This document shows, piece after piece, positions 50,074 through 59,252 of a DNA stretch of 64,000 bases. The notes beneath the pieces are model-generated. The model made no database searches and had not been told where the DNA came from. It was given only the letters and a program-made list of their open reading frames with translations. Origin of the DNA: an uncultured Muribaculaceae bacterium (GTDB lineage Bacteria; Bacteroidota; Bacteroidia; Bacteroidales; Muribaculaceae); contig CANQWS010000009.1 of the NCBI GenBank assembly GCA_947627615.1, positions 1 to 64,000 on the forward strand. Direction: 5' to 3'. The position numbers and the translations under genes are program-made. Position 1 is the stretch's first letter. Each line of letters starts with the position of its first letter.

Positions 50074-50777
50074 TAATATTCCACGCTCCCGACATTGAAA
50101 GCACCCTGACCCTACCGGAGAGCGATTCGCAACACGCCGTGAGGGTCCTGAGAATGACGGCCGGCCAGGAGCTGACCGTGATTGACGGACGCGGCAACCG
50201 CTTCCTCTGCCGCCTGACCGACGCGCATCCCAAACACGCCCGGGTGGAAATCACCGGCAGGGAGCTGATGCCGCTGTGCTGGCCGCAGACCATGACCATA
50301 GCCGTGGCCCCGACCAAACACATTGACCGCATGGAATGGCTCGTGGAGAAGCTGACCGAGATAGGGGTCAACCGGATTGTCCCCCTGCTGGGCAAGCGCT
50401 CCGAGCGCAAGGAAATCAAGACCGAGCGCCTGAACAAGATAGCGGTGTCGGCCATGAAGCAGTCACTAAAGGCGGTTCTGCCCGAAATATGGCCCATGAC
50501 CCCGGTCCGGGAGTTCATAGGGAGATGCGACGCCGCCCAACGGTTCATTGCCCACTGCGACGACAGTTCGGAGCGCCGCCTGCTGGCCCGCGAGTACACT
50601 GCCGGAAAGGACGTGGCCCTGATGATAGGTCCGGAGGGCGATTTCGCGCCTGACGAGATAGAGCTCGCCCTTGCCGGCGGATGGATTCCGGTGAGCCTCG
50701 GCGACAACCGGCTCCGCACCGAAACCGCGGCTCTGTGCGGCTGTGACACCTTCCACATCATTGACCAGATAAACTAA
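50070..50777 (+). CDS. rsmE: 16S rRNA m3U1498 methyltransferase RsmE
   Basis: 235 aa. The N-terminal PUA-like domain (about 1-70: SDSQHAVRVLRMTAGQEL, VIDGRGNRFLC) is followed by the SPOUT methyltransferase core. The trefoil-knot motifs are clear: ALMIGPEGDFAPDEIELA and PVSLGDNRLRTETAALCG. It methylates N3 of U1498 on the 30S subunit using SAM. Length is normal for the family and the start overlaps the permease stop. Confidence 0.93.
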   Translation: MIIFHAPDIESTLTLPESDSQHAVRVLRMTAGQELTVIDGRGNRFLCRLTDAHPKHARVEITGRELMPLCWPQTMTIAVAPTKHIDRMEWLVEKLTEIGVNRIVPLLGKRSERKEIKTERLNKIAVSAMKQSLKAVLPEIWPMTPVREFIGRCDAAQRFIAHCDDSSERRLLAREYTAGKDVALMIGPEGDFAPDEIELALAGGWIPVSLGDNRLRTETAALCGCDTFHIIDQIN

Positions 50778-50787
50778 CCAAACAGAT

Positions 50788-51603
50788 ATGACCGACAATA
50801 TAATCCACAGCATCTCCGCCGACGAGAACTTTTTCCTGCTCGCCGGCCCATGTGTGATCGAGGGTGAGAAAATGGCCCTTGACATTGCTGAAAACATAGT
50901 GAAGCTGACCGAACGGCTCCACATCCCCTACATTTTCAAAGGCTCCTACCGCAAGGCCAACCGCTCGCGCATAGATTCGTTCACCGGCATAGGCGACATG
51001 GAAGCGCTCGCGGTGCTGGCGAAAGTGCGCGAGGCTTTCGGCTGCCCGGTGGTAACGGACATCCACTCTGCCGAGGAAGCAGCCATGGCCGCCGATTTCG
51101 TTGACGTGCTCCAGATTCCGGCGTTCCTCTGCCGCCAGACCGACCTGCTCGTGGCCGCCGCCCGGACCGGCAAGACCGTCAACATCAAAAAGGGCCAGTT
51201 CCTCTCGCCGGAAGCCATGAAGTATGCCGTGCAGAAAGTGCGCGATGCGGGCAACGACCGTGTGGCCGTCACGGAGCGCGGCGTGAGCTTCGGCTACCAC
51301 GACCTCATCGTTGACTACCGCGGCATACCGCAGATGCAGTCATTCGGCTACCCGGTGATTCTTGACGCCACCCACTCGCTCCAGCAGCCCAACCAGTCAG
51401 CGGGAGTGACCGGCGGACAGCCCGAGCTGATAGAGACCATAGCCCGCGCGGGAATAGCCGTGGGAGTGGACGGTCTGTTCCTTGAAACGCATCCCGAACC
51501 GGCCAAGGCCAAGAGCGACGGGGCCAACATGCTTCCGCTCGCCCAGCTGCCGGAACTGCTGGAGCGGCTCTGTGCCATCCGCGCCACCGTGGCCCGCTTC
51601 TGA
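50788..51603 (+). CDS. kdsA: 3-deoxy-8-phosphooctulonate synthase KdsA, metal-dependent type
   Basis: 271 aa TIM-barrel synthase. Motifs: LLAGPCVIEGE, FKGSYRKANRSRIDSFTG, VVTDIHSAEEA, LQIPAFLCRQTDLL, NIKKGQFLSP, LDATHSLQQPN, FLETHPEPAKAKSDGANM. It joins PEP and arabinose 5-phosphate to Kdo-8-phosphate for LPS core. The Cys in GPCVIE together with the His, Glu and Asp in later motifs match the four metal ligands of class II (metal-dependent) KdsA; the E. coli enzyme has Asn instead of the Cys. It ends the operon, 10 nt behind rsmE. Confidence 0.95.
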   Translation: MTDNIIHSISADENFFLLAGPCVIEGEKMALDIAENIVKLTERLHIPYIFKGSYRKANRSRIDSFTGIGDMEALAVLAKVREAFGCPVVTDIHSAEEAAMAADFVDVLQIPAFLCRQTDLLVAAARTGKTVNIKKGQFLSPEAMKYAVQKVRDAGNDRVAVTERGVSFGYHDLIVDYRGIPQMQSFGYPVILDATHSLQQPNQSAGVTGGQPELIETIARAGIAVGVDGLFLETHPEPAKAKSDGANMLPLAQLPELLERLCAIRATVARF

Positions 51604-51642
51604 CGGCCGGATTCCCGCAGAAACCAACCCCTTGAAACCCAA

Positions 51643-51674
51643 AATCGGGGCGCTGCCTGAGCAGCGTCCCGATT
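51643..51674. terminator. Bidirectional terminator between kdsA and phosphomutase
   Basis: A 14-bp stem (AATCGGGGCGCTGC with GCAGCGTCCCGATT, one G-U) and CTGA tetraloop lies between the convergent genes. A short run of A precedes the stem and CTATTATA follows it, so it can serve both strands. Confidence 0.85.
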
Positions 51675-51710
51675 CTATTATAATGTCAAACTAAACAGTG
51701 AGGGTGCGAA

Positions 51711-53462
51711 TCAGATGCCGAGGTCTTTCTTGACGGCTTCGATTTTCTTTTTGGCGCGTTCGTTGGCGGCGTCGTAGTCATCGGCCGATGCCATGGTGTC
51801 ATGCACTTCCATGTAGAACTTGATCTTGGGTTCTGTTCCGGAAGGACGGATGGAGACCTTGGTGTGGTCAGCGGTGAAGTACTGGAGCACGTTGGAGGTC
51901 ACGGGCATGTCAAGCTTCTCGGTGGTGCCGGCCTCTACGTTGGTCTGTGTCAGGGTGTCATAGTCCTTGATGGTGACAACCTTGCTGCCGCCGAGTTCCT
52001 TGGGAGGATTGGCGCGGAATTCGCGCATCATTTTCTGAATTTCCTCGGCGCCGGTCTTGCCGGGACGTACCACGGAGATACCCACCTCGTGCGAGTAACC
52101 GTACTTCATGTAGATGTCCTGAAGCATCTCGAGGAAGTCCATGCCTTTTTCCTTGGCCCATGCGAGAGCCTCGGCCATGAGCGAGATTGCCGAAACGGCG
52201 TCCTTGTCGCGGCAGAAGTCCTCGGCCAGGAAGCCGTAGCTTTCCTCGCCGCCGCCCAGATAGCGGGCGGTGCCTTCGTTGGCGGCAATGACGGCTGCGA
52301 TCCACTTGAAGCCGGTGTAGCAGTCATACATGGTGATATCGTTCTTGTCGGCGATTGACTTGATGGTCTCGGTGGTCACGATGGTCTTCACGATGTACTC
52401 CTTGCCTGTGAGGCGTCCGAGCTCGGCGTTGCGGGTCATGATGTAGTTCAGCAGAATCATCACGATCTGGTTGCCGTTGATGAGCACATACTCGCCCTTC
52501 TTGTCGCGGAGCACCACGCCGATGCGGTCGGCGTCAGGGTCGGAAGCCATTACCAGGTCGGCGCCCACTTCCTTGGCTTTGGCAATAGCCATTGCCATGG
52601 CCGGCGGGTTTTCGGGGTTGGGTGACTCCACGGTTGGGAAATCGCCCGAGGTGATGTCCTGTTCGGGCACGTGGATAATGTTCTCGAAACCGTAGTTTTT
52701 CAGCGATTCGGGGATGAGTGCCACGCCGGTGCCGTGGATAGGAGTGTAAACGATCTTCAGGTCACGGTGCTTGGCAATGGCCTCGGGGCTGAGCGACAGA
52801 CCCTTGATTGCCTTCAGGAACGGCTCGTCGACGTCGCGGCCAATGATCTGGATAAGGTCGGGGTTGGCCTCGAACTTGATTTCACTGACGCCGCCGATTT
52901 TGTTGACGTGCTTGATGATGTTCACGTCATGCGGGGTTATGATCTGCGCGCCGTCTTCCCAGTAGGCCTTGTAGCCGTTATATTCCTTGGGGTTGTGCGA
53001 TGCGGTGATGTTCACGCCGCTCTGGCATCCGAGATGACGGATGGCGAACGAGAGTTCCGGTGTGGGGCGGAAGCTGTCGAAGAGATAAGCCTTGATGCCG
53101 TTGGCCGAGAAGATGGCGGCAACGATTTCGGCAAACTTGCGTGAGTTGTTGCGCACGTCATGACCCACGGCCACTTTGATCTGGGGCAGGTCGGCAAACG
53201 CCTCTTTCAGATAGTTGGCAAGGCCCTGGGTTGCGGCGCCTACGGTATAGATGTTCATTCGGTTGGAGCCGGCGCCCATGATTCCGCGCAGACCGCCTGT
53301 ACCGAATTCGAGGTCACGATAGAATGAATCAATAAGTTCTGTCTTGTCGGGATTGTCGAGCATACGCTTGACTTCGGCACGGGTTTCGGCATCGTATTCC
53401 TCGCCGAGCCATTTTTCCGCTTTGGCAATTACTGATTTCAAAAGTTCGTCGTTATTTTCCAT
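51711..53462 (-). CDS. Phospho-sugar mutase (phosphoglucomutase type)
   Basis: 583 aa alpha-D-phosphohexomutase. The phosphoserine loop is NITASHNPKEYNGYK, the metal loop SDPDADRIGV, the sugar-binding loop LGGGEESYGF, and the phosphate-binding loop IRPSGTEPKIKFY, in the right order. Size (about 580 aa) and the FGTGGLRGIMGAGSNRMN start fit the Pgm2-like phosphoglucomutase / phosphopentomutase subgroup. It interconverts hexose 1- and 6-phosphates for glycogen and nucleotide-sugar supply in the cytosol. A perfect promoter lies 71-102 nt upstream, and the terminator at 51643-51674 follows. Confidence 0.93.
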   Translation of the reverse strand: MENNDELLKSVIAKAEKWLGEEYDAETRAEVKRMLDNPDKTELIDSFYRDLEFGTGGLRGIMGAGSNRMNIYTVGAATQGLANYLKEAFADLPQIKVAVGHDVRNNSRKFAEIVAAIFSANGIKAYLFDSFRPTPELSFAIRHLGCQSGVNITASHNPKEYNGYKAYWEDGAQIITPHDVNIIKHVNKIGGVSEIKFEANPDLIQIIGRDVDEPFLKAIKGLSLSPEAIAKHRDLKIVYTPIHGTGVALIPESLKNYGFENIIHVPEQDITSGDFPTVESPNPENPPAMAMAIAKAKEVGADLVMASDPDADRIGVVLRDKKGEYVLINGNQIVMILLNYIMTRNAELGRLTGKEYIVKTIVTTETIKSIADKNDITMYDCYTGFKWIAAVIAANEGTARYLGGGEESYGFLAEDFCRDKDAVSAISLMAEALAWAKEKGMDFLEMLQDIYMKYGYSHEVGISVVRPGKTGAEEIQKMMREFRANPPKELGGSKVVTIKDYDTLTQTNVEAGTTEKLDMPVTSNVLQYFTADHTKVSIRPSGTEPKIKFYMEVHDTMASADDYDAANERAKKKIEAVKKDLGI

Positions 53463-53532
53463 TTTTCTGTTATTTAAGGATTTTAGTTATGAGCTTAAAG
53501 GTTTTCCGAGGGGCGCACGGCCTCTCACAAAG

Positions 53533-53564
53533 CAAATATAGCCAATAATATTAATAACAACAAA
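53533..53564 (-). promoter_or_regulatory. Promoter of phospho-sugar mutase gene
   Basis: Minus strand TTTG (53561-53564) and TATATTTG (53533-53540), spacer 20 nt. The leader is about 60 nt. Confidence 0.85.
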
Positions 53565-53632
53565 AGTTTCCTCGAAAATATAGCTAAACTACCCGCAAAA
53601 AACCTTAAAACCCCGAAGCGGCGGGGGGGAGG

Positions 53633-54604
53633 TCAGAGGGCGGAGGGGTCCGTGAGGTCTTTGGCGAGGATGCGGCCGGCGGAGTCAATGACGTAGGCCG
53701 AAGGCGTTGCGTGAATCACGTAGATTTCGCCGTCGTCCACCCGTCCGCCGGGCGAATAGCCCACGGTCCAGCCCTGGGGAAGCGTGGCGGCATGGGCGCG
53801 CCACTTGTCGCGGTCGGCATCGAAGGGGTCCACGGCCACAATCCTCAGCTCGCCCGCATCGATCATGGCGTTGAGCCTCTCGCTCGAAGCCATGCGGCTC
53901 TCCACGGCGGCACACACCTCGCAGTCCGGGTCATAGAACAGCAGCACCGTCTGCGGCGTCCCTTTCAGGGCGCCTTTCAGAGTCATCCGCTCCCCCTCGC
54001 GGGTCACGAAAGCGAAATCGGCCGCCTCCTGCCCCACCCTGTTCTTCATCACCTCGGTCCGATGGGCCTCAAACCGTTGGCGCAGGGCCGGCTCTATTGC
54101 CGGAGAGGCCACAATCCGCCTCAAAAACATGATGTAGAGTTCTTCGTCACGCAAGGGCGAATTAGGGTCATAAAGATAGCTGGCCGCCACATCGGACATG
54201 AAACGGAATGACTCGGGGCTTGCCGAAGCCCGTTTCATCAGCACGCCAATGGCGCTGTCGGCAACCGCCGTGTCAGCCGACAGCGAAAGCGTGGAGACAA
54301 AGCTTGAAAAATTGTGTTCAATGAAATCGGGGTCAAGACTGCGCTGATGGTCCGTGAAGTCCATGGCGTCCCAGAAGTGGAGCGCCACGAAAGCCGCGCG
54401 GCCGGCGGGGGTATTGACCGAGTCAGGAAACGCGGGCATTCCGAGAAGCAGCGAGCCGCTCCGCGCAACGGAATCGGCAGTGACGCCCGGGGCTTCCGAA
54501 GCAGTGCTTGCGGTATCATGCGACGGACTGCCGCATGCTGCCAAAACCAGACAAACGAGTTCCGGCATCAAACGACACCGGAACTGTCCAATCCTGCAAT
54601 TCAT
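53633..54604 (-). CDS. DUF5106-like thioredoxin-fold lipoprotein with CxxC
   Basis: 323 aa. The signal region (CRLMPELVCLVLAAC) ends in lipobox LAAC; an internal ATG at 54568 could be the real start. The N-terminal domain is helical and DUF5106-like (ALHFWDAMDFTDHQ; FIEHNFSSFVSTL; LYIMFLRRIVAS). The C-terminal domain is thioredoxin-like, with active site FYDPDCEVCAAVESR (CEVC) and cis-Pro HATPSAYVIDSAGRIL. It is likely a periplasmic oxidoreductase or disulfide isomerase attached to a membrane. It lies 32 nt after the last pilus gene in the same direction, so it may be cotranscribed and help fold cysteine-bearing pilus proteins (inference). Paralogue of the protein at 45353-46264. Confidence 0.8.
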   Translation of the reverse strand: MNCRIGQFRCRLMPELVCLVLAACGSPSHDTASTASEAPGVTADSVARSGSLLLGMPAFPDSVNTPAGRAAFVALHFWDAMDFTDHQRSLDPDFIEHNFSSFVSTLSLSADTAVADSAIGVLMKRASASPESFRFMSDVAASYLYDPNSPLRDEELYIMFLRRIVASPAIEPALRQRFEAHRTEVMKNRVGQEAADFAFVTREGERMTLKGALKGTPQTVLLFYDPDCEVCAAVESRMASSERLNAMIDAGELRIVAVDPFDADRDKWRAHAATLPQGWTVGYSPGGRVDDGEIYVIHATPSAYVIDSAGRILAKDLTDPSAL

Positions 54605-54636
54605 TTAAACTTATAAGTGAGATGTTTTGTCAATTG

Positions 54637-56724
54637 TCAGCTTTTGTTCTTGTCTGCGGCATTATCTTCAATAGCCTTCAGGATGTCGGCGTCGGCCGAC
54701 GGGTTACGGGTAAACTTCACTTCCACCGTGCCGCCATTGACTGTCTTGAAGTTCTCGTCCTGCAGCTCGAAGTAGGGATTGCTTATGCGTACCTTTGACT
54801 CCGTGGAGGCAGTGACGGAATTGATGGTACGGAAGCGGCAGCGGATACGGCGTATAGGTGTGGCGTTGTCCGCGTCTGTGACTATGGTACCGGTGGGGTT
54901 CTCATCCGTCAGGCGGGTGTTATAGTCCGTCCATGTAATGGTCTTGACATACTGTATGGCGGTCTTGGTGTTGTCAAATAGTGACTTTCCGCTCTTCACC
55001 ACAAGGGTTCCCACGGGGTTGTTCTCAATGTCCTGACGGTCCGATTCAATGACGAACGACAGCGGGAAGATTGCCTTGTCAAGATTGTCCGGAATCACGA
55101 AGAACACGGTCAGAGGCTGTCCGGTACCGGAATGCACCTTGTTTTCAAGACGAGTTTCAAAACCGTAAGGGAATTCATCGCGCTTGTTGTAGTTTCCGGC
55201 AAACACCCTGTTGCGCCACACACGCCAGGGCGTACGGCATATCAGCGTCACCGTGCGGGCCACGCCCGAAGCCTGATCTATGACAATGAACGTCTCTTTC
55301 TTGCGTTCCGACGAGGGCGAAACGGTTCTTATCTCATAGAATCGCCAGTTGGCCACATCTGACATGTTCTTTATGTCGTCCGGCAGACTGTTGACATCCG
55401 TGACCGGGGTCATTGACTCGATTACCTGACCGTTGGTGCCGCTGTCACGTATGATTGTCGCGTCGCTGTACCGGTCCGCGCTCAGGTCCGGCTTCAGCTT
55501 GTAGCCGAAATAGACAGTGCGGCTTTCCTCGGTGGTCACCACATGAGAGGTGAAATTCACCCAGAGCATTGCCTTGCCGTCGGAAATATTGAGCATCTGC
55601 TCGGTGTCTACGTCAAACGAGAGATTGTTGTAGACCACGCCCCTCATCGCGGCCTGAGCCGTGGGGTATCCCTCTGACGACACGCCCTTGATGGTGACGT
55701 TGAAGCGGAAGTTGCGCAGCAGATTGTAGTAGTTGAACTTGTGGTCGGTGTCGAGCGCGCCGAGATTGATTTTGTAGTAGCTTGACACGGTGCTGCCGTT
55801 GTAACGTCCCTTGATGATAAGGGCCGTGGGGTTGACCGAGCTTGCCGGACGCTCGTAGATGAATTTCGGGTCCGCGGTGAACGCCAGAACATCGGCAGTC
55901 TTGTTGTCCAAATCAGCCGATTCGTCGCCGGGGAAAATGCCCGGATAGGAAGCGAGTTCGGCATAAGGTTTCTGAGTGTTGCCGGCCGAGAGATATTCGG
56001 GGAATTTATAGTGTTCCTTGTCCCACGGCGCTATGGAGCCGATTTTAGGGGTGTTGGTCATTGCGAATCCCTCCAGAACGAAATCGTCCGAGGCCGCAGG
56101 GTCTACCGCAACCCGAATCTGGGCGAAGTTACGAATCATGGGCACTCTCTGGAGTTTGTCCTTGGTATCCTGAGACGTCACCCATATATGTTCGCCCTCG
56201 GCGGTTACGGTTTCAGTTCCGTAGCCGGCAAGGAATTTCAGTCTCTGCCAGTAGGCTTCGGCACCGCCTGACGGCGTCACCTGCCCCATTATTGCCTCGC
56301 TGCCGTAAACATCGCCGGCAAGGAGGCTCTTGTCGCCCACCATGAGCGAAGTGCCTTTCGGCACGGCCACAAGGTGGAGCACACGTGGTTCCTCCGATTT
56401 GGCAAGCTCCACTTTGAATTCCACAATATCCGTGCCGGGCTTCTCGTCGGTGGCTTCATAGATCTTGCGCATGAAGTTGGCCGTCGGGTCATCCTGATTC
56501 TTCATCTCGAACTCAATGAGGTAGAGCTTCAGGGAGGCATAGTCAGGAGTCTCGCCCATTGCGCGGCTGCTCACCTGAGCCATGGCCGGAGCCTTGACCG
56601 AAACCGTCAGGGCGAACTTGTCGCCGAGGTCAGGTTCCGGGCCTTGCGGAGCAAGACTGTCCTCGGAGCATGCCCCCAAAGCCAACAAAGCCGATATAAA
56701 CGATATGTATCTTAATATTTTCAT
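54637..56724 (-). CDS. DUF4906-type pilus accessory lipoprotein
   Basis: 695 aa from ATG 56724 (MKILRYISFISALLALGAC, lipobox LGAC); a start at 56754 is less likely. An N-terminal fimbrillin-like region (KFALTVSVKAP, SLKLYLIEFEM, VLHLVAVPKG) is followed by the DUF4906 landmarks: QRVPMIRNFAQIRVAVD, FVLEGFAMTNTPKIGSIAPWD, and a C-terminal beta domain (WRNRVFAGNYNKRDEFPYGF, PLTVFFVIPDNLDKAIFPLS). Such proteins accompany Mfa/Fim pilins as minor or tip components, exported as lipoproteins and carried to the outer surface. It is the last pilin-like gene, 47 nt after the preceding one. Confidence 0.78.
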   Translation of the reverse strand: MKILRYISFISALLALGACSEDSLAPQGPEPDLGDKFALTVSVKAPAMAQVSSRAMGETPDYASLKLYLIEFEMKNQDDPTANFMRKIYEATDEKPGTDIVEFKVELAKSEEPRVLHLVAVPKGTSLMVGDKSLLAGDVYGSEAIMGQVTPSGGAEAYWQRLKFLAGYGTETVTAEGEHIWVTSQDTKDKLQRVPMIRNFAQIRVAVDPAASDDFVLEGFAMTNTPKIGSIAPWDKEHYKFPEYLSAGNTQKPYAELASYPGIFPGDESADLDNKTADVLAFTADPKFIYERPASSVNPTALIIKGRYNGSTVSSYYKINLGALDTDHKFNYYNLLRNFRFNVTIKGVSSEGYPTAQAAMRGVVYNNLSFDVDTEQMLNISDGKAMLWVNFTSHVVTTEESRTVYFGYKLKPDLSADRYSDATIIRDSGTNGQVIESMTPVTDVNSLPDDIKNMSDVANWRFYEIRTVSPSSERKKETFIVIDQASGVARTVTLICRTPWRVWRNRVFAGNYNKRDEFPYGFETRLENKVHSGTGQPLTVFFVIPDNLDKAIFPLSFVIESDRQDIENNPVGTLVVKSGKSLFDNTKTAIQYVKTITWTDYNTRLTDENPTGTIVTDADNATPIRRIRCRFRTINSVTASTESKVRISNPYFELQDENFKTVNGGTVEVKFTRNPSADADILKAIEDNAADKNKS

Positions 56725-56771
56725 ATTTATGTCATATAATCTATTGAGAGTCATTTCAGCAGGTCATCGGG

Positions 56772-59243
56772 TTACTCGTCACCCCAAGTGAAAGGATAAT
56801 ATGGTATGCCGGTATCGTAAGTGGCCCTGTTGGTCTTATATTTTATTGTACCATCTTGCTTAACTTTAGAGTCCTTCCAGTACCATTCATCATATACACA
56901 TCTTACAGAAGCATTGTTCTGGTCTTTGGATAATTTAAGAACACCACCAGTCTTTGAGGGCTTTTGAACGACTCGCCCTTGAGCGGTCCAATAACCATTC
57001 TGGGTTTTGCCTCCATACGTTTCAGCATCTACGTCATGAAGTGTAAACAACAAAGGTATGTACTGCTTATCTGACAACGAAGAAATATACCCCAATTCAC
57101 TTCGTGTAGGCAAGCGCCAGCGTCCTGCCGGACAATCGAGTTCCTGATATGAAGCGCATCTCCGTTCAGCAAGGTCTTTTGACATAGGCATGGATTTTCC
57201 CCATGAGGAAGCCACCCGCAATATGGGGGCTATATATTGGTCCTTGTTCTCGTCAGCACCCTTATAGTTTTTAAGCGTTGAAGTGCCACCATTGACATGC
57301 GGTGCATTTTCAAAACTATAGTTCAAATTCATAGCTATGCGGGGGTCTCCTATTATGTAACGTGTACCTACGTTGAGCTGCGTGATGTGAATCAGATACA
57401 TATTGGGGTTAGAATTACTACCGGACGATGCATTACCTGAAGGCCTGTACCAGTCTTGAACACCAGAGGTTGCCTGATTACCGTTTATATAACTATTGCC
57501 ATATATAGGACCCGAGAGATCTCTATAAGTACCGCCCAGATTCATACGAGATCCGCTGTAATTGGCGACAGACTCAATGTACATCTGAGGATATTGCCAG
57601 ATTACGATTGTCTGGGAGAAGGATTCATTTGTCTTGTGCTTTATGGTCACTTCTATCTTATATCGCGAATAGGCAGGTTCTTTCTCGGGTCTACGGGAAG
57701 AACTACTGATACGTTTTGATTCTGCGGGCAGGTAATATGGGATATTTGCTGTAGGAAGGGCTGACTGTTGGAAAATATTCAGATTGCTCAAAGTAGTACT
57801 TGTAGAACTTGTGTTGATTGCAGCCCATAAGTTGAGCGGGTGACGGATGTAAAGGTAGTCACCTCCTGCCAGTTCAGCATTCTGGTCGCGAAGAGCATAA
57901 GCACAGAGAGAGTCCGGAGATGCCTGACGGTTTGACTCGTCAATCTGCGCTTTTGTAATTGTAATCGGTGTTTCCGTACCCTCCGTAGTCACATAATACC
58001 TATAATAGGTCATTTGTATGTCTGAAATGTAGGATTCATGTGAGGTGTAATACGGAATAACTATATCTTCCACATTATCCATGGTGTAGGTGTTCTGGTC
58101 CACCACGAGATAGCGGGAGTCTTCGATGGTTATGTCCATATTGATGTCCGACCAGTCGACGGCGGTATAGCTTGCCGGAGAGATGACAAAAGGTTCATCG
58201 GGGGTGCTGCTTCCGAGCACTCCGACGTTGATGTTAACCTGATAGGCCACATTGCGCACCAGTTCGTTGGTCTTGACCACGGGAACCATGTAGTAGAAGT
58301 TCTGGAACTGAGTTGTTCCATCGCCCTCTTTCTGCCATGGCACCATGAGGGTTATGTAGGTCATGTGGGAGTCGGCGGCATCGGGCACCCATGAGTTGGG
58401 ATAGGTGTAGAACGGAACCTTGGTCCGATAGGGATACTTGTTGGCGGATTCCGTATCAATGTCGGTCGAATTGGCCCACGGGGTATTGAAATAGTCGCCG
58501 GCCGCGTTGGTGTGGTTGGCGGGATTGACCGCCGAGCGGTAGACACCGTTGTTGAGAATTAGTTTGATCTGGTTGGTGAGCGGTTTCCATTTCTGGCCGC
58601 CGGCGTCGGTAACGGATTCCTCCACGCTTGCGGCAAGGGAAATCCTTGCGGCGGCGCGGCGGAGGTCAACGTTGCCGGTAGCGCGGTCCTGAGCGGTGTT
58701 GGCGCCGGTACGGGTCACTGTGGCGTCACCGTCCATGACGAAATCATCCGGGATGCCTACAGTTTTGAACACCTCGGAACTTACGGCTATACGCCGAATG
58801 TCGTCAAGAGCGGTATCGACGGTAATAGCCTCGGCGTCGGCATCGGGCAGGTTGGCCACTACGAGGGCGCCGCATGTTGTGGCTCCGGAGGGGAACAGGG
58901 CGTCGGCAAGCTCACGCGAGAATTTTTCCTGAATCACAACCTGAGTCTGTTTGTTGAAATCATATTTCTTCACAAACTTGGGTTTGCCCGATGGATTGTC
59001 GGCGGGATAGAGACAGAGCACAAGCGAACGGATCACATTCTCGTTGTTGTCATCGTCGGCCATGGTGGCTTTGGAGACGGCCCGCGAGTTCTTCACATTA
59101 AGGGTTATGTATCCGGCTTTGCTCTGGTCGTCAAGGCCGGGAAAATCGGCGTCGTCATCAGAGCATGCCGTCACCGCCGTCATGGTAATGACGGCCGCAA
59201 TGAGAGCCGATAGATAATGTCTTATATATAGTCTACGCAACAT
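56772..59243 (-). CDS. Large pilus tip-like lipoprotein with lectin/sulfatase-modifying-like C-terminal domain
   Basis: 823 aa; signal MLRRLYIRHYLSALIAAVITMTAVTAC (shown here in two parts: MLRRLYIRHYLSAL then IAAVITMTAVTAC), lipobox VTAC, then an acidic SDDDADF start. Residues ~40-330 are fimbrillin-like (AGYITLNVKNSRAVSK, VDLRRAAARISLAAS, MVPVVKTNELVRNVAYQVN). The last ~180 residues carry CPAGRWRLPTRSELGYIS, GYWTAQGR and ASVRCVYD, the pattern of Fib_succ_major/DUF1566-type domains. Those are typical of adhesive tips. GC falls from about 65% (58.6 kb) to about 35-42% for codons after roughly residue 390 (56.8-58.08 kb), so the C-terminal half seems to have come by recombination. It lies 10 nt after the next upstream gene. 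Confidence 0.72.
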   Translation of the reverse strand: MLRRLYIRHYLSALIAAVITMTAVTACSDDDADFPGLDDQSKAGYITLNVKNSRAVSKATMADDDNNENVIRSLVLCLYPADNPSGKPKFVKKYDFNKQTQVVIQEKFSRELADALFPSGATTCGALVVANLPDADAEAITVDTALDDIRRIAVSSEVFKTVGIPDDFVMDGDATVTRTGANTAQDRATGNVDLRRAAARISLAASVEESVTDAGGQKWKPLTNQIKLILNNGVYRSAVNPANHTNAAGDYFNTPWANSTDIDTESANKYPYRTKVPFYTYPNSWVPDAADSHMTYITLMVPWQKEGDGTTQFQNFYYMVPVVKTNELVRNVAYQVNINVGVLGSSTPDEPFVISPASYTAVDWSDINMDITIEDSRYLVVDQNTYTMDNVEDIVIPYYTSHESYISDIQMTYYRYYVTTEGTETPITITKAQIDESNRQASPDSLCAYALRDQNAELAGGDYLYIRHPLNLWAAINTSSTSTTLSNLNIFQQSALPTANIPYYLPAESKRISSSSRRPEKEPAYSRYKIEVTIKHKTNESFSQTIVIWQYPQMYIESVANYSGSRMNLGGTYRDLSGPIYGNSYINGNQATSGVQDWYRPSGNASSGSNSNPNMYLIHITQLNVGTRYIIGDPRIAMNLNYSFENAPHVNGGTSTLKNYKGADENKDQYIAPILRVASSWGKSMPMSKDLAERRCASYQELDCPAGRWRLPTRSELGYISSLSDKQYIPLLFTLHDVDAETYGGKTQNGYWTAQGRVVQKPSKTGGVLKLSKDQNNASVRCVYDEWYWKDSKVKQDGTIKYKTNRATYDTGIPYYPFTWGDE

Positions 59244-59252
59244 AATGGTCGG

